A stretch of DNA of 64,000 nt from Lampropedia cohaerens (lineage in GTDB: Bacteria; Pseudomonadota; Gammaproteobacteria; Burkholderiales; Burkholderiaceae_C): NCBI RefSeq assembly GCF_001005215.1, contig NZ_LBNQ01000008.1, positions 18,803-82,802 of the forward strand. The letters run 5' to 3'. Position 1 is the stretch's first letter. Each line of letters opens with the position of its first letter. The notes under the pieces are model-generated. The model had not been told where the DNA came from and searched no databases. It saw nothing but the letters and a program-made list of their open reading frames with translations. Below, piece after piece: positions 63,889-64,000 of the stretch. The position numbers and the translations under genes were made by a program.

Positions 63889-64000
63889 GATCTCTTAAAA
63901 ACTCACTCACTCAAGCGGAATTGAAGTAAACCTGTAAGCTAAAAAAAGATCTCTCAACCTCTTCTCGGCCTACACACTTCTTCTTCTGTTTGCATGAGCG
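63889..64000 (-). other. rRNA operon leader (partial)
   Basis: The 112 bases upstream of 16S are transcribed leader; the promoters and any leader boxA lie beyond or at the window edge. I could not place them. Confidence 0.5.

Overview
The window is from a high-GC betaproteobacterium of the order Burkholderiales, most likely family Comamonadaceae. The 16S gene at the right end reads close to Comamonas and its relatives, and several gene orders (fur-bamE-dapB, mreBCD-mrdA, gatCAB, leuS-lptE, lon-tRNA-Gly, a short H-NS-like protein) are typical of that group. The genus cannot be fixed from this sequence. The region is mostly core chromosome, with one small decayed island. I saw no CRISPR array, intact insertion sequence or prophage.

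Layout. 1-3.1 kb: the end of a VWA-domain gene, biotin synthase and an orphan branched-chain amino-acid type binding protein. 3.5-9.0 kb: a TSUP permease, then an iron-uptake locus made of a TonB-dependent receptor broken by an in-frame amber codon, a divergent PiuC/YbiX dioxygenase and a start-stop-coupled FMN alpha-hydroxy acid oxidase, with Fur-like sites between. 9.1-13.7 kb: the cell-shape operon mreB-mreC-mreD-mrdA. 14.0-17.4 kb: gatC-gatA-gatB. 17.4-19.9 kb: methionine importer metN-metI-metQ. 20-22 kb: a NUDIX hydrolase and the YlqF GTPase.

22.1-24.0 kb is the accessory spot: tRNA-Thr, a terminator, a decayed P4-type tyrosine integrase, then a pair of small TPR-like proteins. 24.2-28.8 kb: glutathione reductase, alcohol dehydrogenase, a conserved 101-residue unknown, CsaA and a Bug-type binding protein. 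28.9-33.3 kb: glyS, aspS and an FmdB-type zinc ribbon protein. 33.4-43.3 kb: an MFS exporter, rarA, lptE, leuS, ptsN, hprK, fur, bamE, dapB. 43.3-49.4 kb: a GNAT acetyltransferase, a TlpA-like thioredoxin, a RidA protein, tRNA-Gly, lon with a sigma-32-like promoter, apaH and an H-NS-like gene. 49.5-52.8 kb: glutamate/aspartate importer gltIJKL. 53.0-56.8 kb: a partial type II secretion cluster (gspC divergent from gspG-H-I-J-K). 56.8-58.5 kb: a YgjP-like metallopeptidase and an acyltransferase. 58.6-63.9 kb: a complete rRNA operon on the minus strand (16S, tRNA-Ile, tRNA-Ala, 23S, 5S).

How parts fit together. GatCAB plus an AspRS with the non-discriminating signature implies Asn-tRNA is made by transamidation. 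Fur is encoded here and Fur-like sites lie in the receptor/PiuC intergenic region. A short repeat beginning TAGAACCTG sits at the stop codons of hprK, csaA and gspK and upstream of the alcohol dehydrogenase. Several usual operon partners (glyQ, rodA, gspL/M) are missing from their expected places, which suggests local rearrangement.
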